Source: Ligustrum vulgare (Eukaryota > Streptophyta > Magnoliopsida > Lamiales > Oleaceae). From it: DNA of 64,000 bases. Positions 58,190-64,000 of the stretch are shown here, piece after piece. The first letter of the stretch is position 1, and each line of letters opens with the position of its first letter. The stretch covers positions 36,815,241-36,879,240 of the forward strand of contig OY743186.1 in assembly GCA_963555705.1 (NCBI GenBank), given 5' to 3'. The translations under genes were made by a program, and so were the position numbers. Under the pieces are notes generated by a model that saw only the letters and a program-made list of their open reading frames with translations, was not told where the DNA came from and did no database searches.

Positions 58190-59695
58190 TTAGTTATCAA
58201 TCCGTACGATGCAAGAAATATATAATTTTTAAATTATAATTTTGAAAATATCTTGATTATACAATCATATTAAATAAAAAACATAATTCAAATAAAATTT
58301 CAATGCAATATGTTATTAAATTTGAAACTTTAAAAAAGACAAAATCAATCAAAATAAAAAAATGCTACATGTACACTAAGTATATCGCGTCACTCAAAAT
58401 TTGGCACTTAATTAAATTTTTTATATAAAATTTCTTTTGACTTTTAATTACGATTTTCTCTGAAAATTTGCCCACCTCATCATCTATTTTCCTTTTAATA
58501 TGTTATAATTTTTTATGTGTTGCTTACCTATATTTTATTTGAAATCCAATATATTAATTAACATATTTTATTTTCCTTATTTTTTAAACATGCCAATTTT
58601 TGTCAAAAATAATGAAATGAATAAGCCTCTGTTTGGTAATATTGTTTGGTTTATAAACTTGTTTATTTATGATTTTGAGGTAAAAAATAGTGACTGAAAA
58701 TTTGAGAGAGAAAATATGTGTAATTAAAAAGTTGATAGAAAATAATTAATTAATTTTGTAATATGCGTATTGAAGAGCCTACTTATTTATTGACATATTA
58801 TGACGTAAAATTTCAATGATTTTATTTATTTATTTTCAAAATATATTAATCCAATTTTTTCGTTTCCTACATAACACATGTTATTGAGTTTGAAATTTTA
58901 AAAAAGACAAAACTAATCAAAATAAAAAATTCTACATGTACACTCAGTGTACCGCGTCACTCAAAGTTTGACACTTAATTAAATTTTTTATATCAAATTT
59001 CTTTTAACTTTCATTTACGTTTTTCTCTGAAAATTTGCTCACCATATCACCTATTTTCCTTTTAATATATTATAGTTTTTAATTAACTTTATTTTTTAAT
59101 ATGTTGTTTACAAATATTTTATTCGAAATCTAATATATTAATTAATATATTTTATTTTTATTGTTTTTTAAACATACCAATTTTTATCATAATGATTAAA
59201 TTTTCTACCAATTAATCATTGGTGGTAAAAATTGATAGCAAATAATTAATTTTTTTTTGTAATATGGTTATTAAAGGACCTACTCATTTATTGACATATT
59301 AGGAAATAAAACTTCGATGATTTTATTTAATTATTTTCAAAATATATTAATTCAAAATTTTCATTTCTAACTTAACAAATTTATATAGCATGTATTTATT
59401 TATTTTCAAATATATTAATCTAAAATTTTCATTTTCAATATAACACATTTACATATATATGACATTTATTTATGTTCAAATATATTAATACAATTTTTTC
59501 ATTTCATACATAACACATTTACATAGATATCACATTTGTTTATGTTCAAATATATTAATCCAATTTTTTCATTTCTTACATAACACATTTACATAGATAT
59601 TATCACATTATTTATGTTCAAATATACTAATCTAATTTTTTCATTTCCAATGTAATACATTTACACATAGTACATTTATTACAACTCTTTTCTTT

Positions 59696-59697
<2 letters not shown>
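58190..59697 (-). mobile_element. Helitron 3, inverted and decayed
   Basis: Minus-strand relative of Helitrons 1 and 2. Its 3' end (TTAGTTATCAATCCGTACGA at 58190 on the plus strand) is a mutated version of the ACTAGTTGTCTACCCGTGC terminus. The rest parallels the Helitron body in reverse, with internal deletions. Confidence 0.65.

Positions 59698-59752
<55 letters not shown>
59698..59752. repeat. TA microsatellite
   Basis: About 55 bp of TA repeats between the inverted Helitron 3 and Helitron 2. Confidence 0.9.
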
Positions 59753-59755
<3 letters not shown>

Positions 59756-62442
59756 TTATCTTTATATATATAAAAGTAGAAGTGAGGAGAGAGAGTCATT
59801 TTGGAGGGAAATTTGCATTTAATGATTCTCTCTCCTCAATTCTACTTATATATATATATAAATAAATAAATAAAAGATAAAGACTTTTGTAGGAAAATTT
59901 ATTATTTATTACATATTTAATAAGAGTTATAATAAATATATTATGTATAAATGTATTACATTGGAAATGAAAAAATTAGATTAATATATTTGAACATAAA
60001 TAAATGTGATATCTATTTAATTGTGTTATGTAGGAAATGAAAAAATTGTATTAATATATTTGAACATAAATAAATGTCATATCTATATAAATATGTTATA
60101 TTGAAAATGAAAATTTTGGATTAATATATTTTAAAATAAATAAATACATGCTATATAAATTTGCTAGCATAGAAATTAAAAATTTGAATTAATATATTTT
60201 GAAAATAAATGAATAAAATAAATATAGAAAAGATAAAGATTTTGTAGGAAAATTTATTATTTATTACATATTTAGTAAGAGTTGTAGTAAATGTAATATT
60301 TGTAAATGTGTTACATTGGAAATGAAAAAAATTAGATTAATATATTTAAATATAAATAATGTGATATCTATGTAAATGTGTTATGTAGGAAATGAAAATA
60401 AATAAATGTGATATCTATTTAAATGTGTTATATAGAAAATGAAAAAATTGTATTAATATATTTGAATATAAATAAATGTCATATCTATGTAAATGTGTTA
60501 TATTGAAAATGAAAATTTTGGATTAATATATTTGAAAATAAATAAATAAATACGTGTTGTATAAATTTGTTAAGTTAAAAATGAAAATTTGAATTAATAT
60601 ATTTTGAAAATAAATAAATAAAATCATTGAAATTTTACTTCATAATATGTCAATAAATGAGTAGGTTCTTCAATAAGCATATTACAAAAATAATTAATTG
60701 TTTGCTATCAACCTTTTACAGCCAATGATAAGTTGGTAGAAAATTTAATCCTTTCATCATTTTGACAAAAATTGGTATGTTTAAAAAATAAGGAAAAATA
60801 AAATATATGTAAGCAACATATTAAAAAATAAAGTTAATTAAAAATTATAACATATTAAAAGAAAAATAGGTGATAAGGTGGGCAAATTTTCAGATAAAAA
60901 CGTAAATAAAAGTCAAAAGAAATTTAATATAAAAAATTTAATTAAATGTCAAATTTTGAATGGTGCAGTACACTGTGTGTGCACCATTTTTTATTTTGAT
61001 TAGTTTTGTTTTTTTTTTTTTAAATTTTAAACTCAATGACATGTGTCATGGAGGAAATGAAAAAATTGGATGTATGTATTTTAAAATAAATAAATATATG
61101 CTATATAAATTTGTTAAGTTAGAAATTTAAAAATTGAATTAATATATTTTGAAAATAAATAAATAAAATCATTGAAATTTTACTTCCTAATATGTCAATA
61201 AATGAGTAGGATCTTCAATACGCATGTTACAAAAATAATTAATTATTTTCTATCAACTTTTTAACCACACATATTTTTCTCTCCAATTTTCAGCCATTAT
61301 TTTTTACCTCAAAATCATTTATACAGGTTTATAAATCAAACAATATTACCAAACGGAGGCTTAATCTTTACATCATTTTGACAAAAATTGACATGTTTAA
61401 AAAATAAGGAAAAATAAAATATATTAATTAATATATTGGATTTCAAATAAAATATATGCGAGTAACACATTAAAAAATATAGTTAATAAAAAATTATAAC
61501 ATATTAAAAAGGAAATAGGTGATAAGGTGGAAAAATTTTAAGAGAAAAATGTAATTAAAAATCAAAAGAATTTTATATAAAAAATTTATAAGTGCCGAAT
61601 TTTGAGTGGTGTGGTATACTTAGTATACATGTAACATTTTTTTATTTTGATTAGTTTTGTCTTTTTTAAAGTTTCAAATTCAACAATATTTTGTATTGAA
61701 ATTTTATTTGATTTATGTTTTTTTTTATTTGATATGATTATATAATCAAGATATTTTCAAAATTATGATATAAAAACTATATATTCCGTTCATCGCACGG
61801 GTAGACAACTAGATTAATATATTTGAACATAGTTAATGTGATATTTATGTAAATGTGTTATGTAGGAAATGAAAAAATTGAGTTAATATATTTTAACATA
61901 AATAAATATAATATCTATGTAAATATGTTATTTTATTTATGAAATCAAAAAATTGTATTAATATATTTGAACATAAATAAATGTCATATCTATGTAAATA
62001 TGTTAAATTGAAATTGAAAATTTCGGATTAATATATTTGAAAATAAAAAATCCATGCAATATAAATTTGTTAAGTTAAAAATGAAGATTTTGAATCAATA
62101 TATTTTGAAAATAAATAAATAAATTATAACTTATTAAAAGGGAAATAGATGATGAAGTGGGCAAATTTTCAGAGAAAAATGTAAATAAAAGTTTTAAAAA
62201 AAAATTATATAAAAAATTTAAATGAATGTCAAATTTTGAGTGGCGCGGTATACTAAATGTACATGTAACATTTTTTTATTTTGAATAGTTTTATATTTTT
62301 TTAAAAGTTTCAAATTCAATAACATTTTGTATTGAAATTTCATTTAAATTATGTTTTTTATTTGATATGATTGAATCAAAATGTTTTTAAAATTATGATT
62401 TAAAAATTATATATTCCGTGCATCGCACGGGTAGACAACTAG
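59753..62442 (+). mobile_element. Helitron 2
   Basis: Starts TCTTTATCTTTATATATATA and ends hairpin CCGTGC-ATC-GCACGG, GTAGACAA, CTAG (62439-62442) before T. It is collinear with Helitron 1 over nearly all its length, with about 230 bp missing near 62120, and has the same internal 3' terminus at 61784-61812 (hairpin mutated to CCGTTC). It has no transposase. Confidence 0.85.
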
Positions 62443-62626
62443 TATATATATATATAGAAGTGAGGAGAGATTGTCATTAAATGCAAATTTCTCTTTAAAA
62501 TGACTATCTCTCCTGACTTCTACTGTTATATAGATAATAAAGATAAATATGTTTTTATTAATTATTTTTGGGGAAAAAAATTGGTGAACAATTTAGCTTG
62601 ATTTAATATATTGGATAGATACTAAG
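62443..62626. other. Detached Helitron-type 5' hairpin
   Basis: 62455-62522 is a long hairpin (AGAAGTGAGGAGAGATTGTC against GACTATCTCTCCTGACTTCT) of the kind found at the start of Helitrons 1 and 2, directly after the Helitron 2 end. It is probably the remnant of another copy into which, or next to which, Helitron 2 inserted. Confidence 0.6.
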
Positions 62627-62908
62627 GCCCTGTTTGATTGTACAATATTTTCCATGAAAAATGCAAACATTTCCCACTTTCCTAATTTTCGACTATTTGA
62701 TGGCATATATTTGACATGGAAAAGTTTTTCTCACTTTGTCTCACGCACCCACATTTGCCGCCTTTCGAAAGAAAATCTTTTCTCTTGTTTTACATAGGGG
62801 AATATATTTGACCAAGAAAATGCTTGTATGTCAACTTGATTTATTTAAAAGTTTTCATCTCGTGAGTTAGTTTTGCTATTGTTAATTAACTTATTTTTAA
62901 AAAAACAA

Positions 62909-62944
<36 letters not shown>

Positions 62945-63180
62945 GTACAAATGTGTTGAAAAAGTTAAAAAAATTATTAAAATGGCAAAATTTTACTTTA
63001 TTTATCATAAAAATAATGTCAATCAAACAACAAAAATAGAAAAATTTCCCACATCTAGAAAATAAATCCAATCAAACACTTCCAAATTGATATTTTTCAC
63101 GAAAATAATTTCCATAATTTCCAAGCAAATCAATTTCTTGGAAAATATTTTCTTTCCATCATCGCAATCAAACACACCCT
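62627..63180. mobile_element. MITE-like element (tentative)
   Basis: The left end GCCCTGTTTGATTG and the right end CAATCAAACACACCCT are inverted; CTAAG occurs on both sides. An ATT microsatellite (about 62909-62943) lies inside. Confidence 0.5.
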
Positions 63181-64000
63181 AAGAATCCGTTTGATTGCGA
63201 GAGTGATATTTGGATGGAAAGAAAACAAATTTCAGGAAATTTATTTTCCTAAGAATTGGAAGTTTAATGTATTTAATTAGTTTAATTTTTTAGGTGGAAA
63301 AAGTGGATAATAGTATAATTTGCATACGTTTATACTTGATAGTAATAATGTTAATTTCTAGGAAAAAGTAATTAATTAACAACAACAAAAATGATCAAAT
63401 GAGAAGAAAATTAAAAATCAATTCTCACCAAAATGCCAAGAAAAAGAATTCAAGAAAAGCAAAGAAAAATTCAAAAGTTAAGAAAAGTCGGAAAATGATT
63501 TCCCTAGAAAAGAAGTGCAATCAAACACTAAAAAGGTAGAAAACTTGGCAAAATGTTTCATTTTCCATATAAAACAACTTGTATCAAAGAGAGCGTAAGG
63601 TTGTATTTGATTGGAATATGAAAATGGTAGAAGGAAAATATTTTCCTGAAATTGATTTGTCTGAAAATTATTTTCGTAAAAAATATAATTGGAAGTGTTT
63701 GAGAATTGGAGAATTTTTCAATTTTTGTTGTTTGATTAACATTATTTTTCATGAAAAATAAAGTAAAATTTAGCTATTTTAATCAAATTTATTTTCATAC
63801 ATTTATAATAATAATAATAATGTTAATTTTTGGTTTTTTTTTAACTAACAATAACTAGGGCCAAACAAGGCAAACAGTGTTTTGCATGCAAGGTGAAAAA
63901 TATTTTCTCAACTAAACCAATTTTTTTCCCCTTGTTTTCAAGGAAAAACACGAAAATCAATATAAAATAGGATCTATTTTTCATTGCAAATTAAAGCAAC
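63181..64000. other. Right end: more repeats of the TGTTTGATTG family
   Basis: 63187-63530 starts CCGTTTGATTG and ends CAATCAAACACT, possibly a second copy. A third begins near 63603 (TGTATTTGATTGG). No gene is supported. Confidence 0.4.

Overview
The window is nuclear DNA of a flowering plant, most likely a eudicot. The evidence is an eight-exon host gene with GT-AG introns whose product matches the mitochondrial adenylate carrier ADNT1, surrounded by plant LTR retrotransposons, Helitrons and MITEs. I cannot name the species. I see no tRNA, rRNA or CRISPR locus.

Positions 1905-34624 are one Ty3/gypsy element of the Tat lineage, bounded by LTRs at 1905-2576 and 33942-34624 and a perfect 5-bp target duplication (ctatc, 1900-1904 and 34625-34629). 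It carries gag, RT, two successive RNase H domains, integrase and an antisense extra ORF. Three later insertions break it, and each can be placed by its target duplication. (A) 6957-9824 is an inverted solo LTR between RNase H and integrase. (B) 10461-18623 is a solo LTR inside integrase, with its right junction tandemly duplicated. B itself was hit by a decayed gypsy element (11703-17564) that has three LTRs, the last inverted. (C) 21738-31686 is a young non-autonomous LTR element inside the antisense ORF. Removing A and B restores an open frame across the RNase H/integrase and integrase junctions.

Element C is the main discovery candidate. It has no gag-pol. Between its 2.7-2.8 kb LTRs, antisense to the element, lie two intact intronless ORFs. 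One is a complete LOG-type cytokinin-activating phosphoribohydrolase (26422-27075). The other is a 181-residue basic, Cys-containing protein of unknown function (27386-27931). Both have the same CTTTAAATAG box upstream and the same start-codon context. The two LTRs are almost identical, so the insertion is recent.

From 37048 to 50641 (minus strand) lies ADNT1, which I could assemble as eight exons totalling 1065 bp, in frame. Two introns are enlarged by transposons. The intron between exons 3 and 4 holds a complete but frame-broken Reina-like chromovirus (40385-45710), and the intron between exons 2 and 3 holds a 2.9-kb Helitron (46509-49427).

From 50642 to the end there is AT-rich intergenic DNA with no convincing gene. 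It holds a Stowaway MITE, a Harbinger/Tourist MITE, a 125-bp tandem duplication, a second near-identical Helitron (59753-62442) facing an inverted decayed relative across a TA microsatellite, and clustered MITE-like repeats at the right end.
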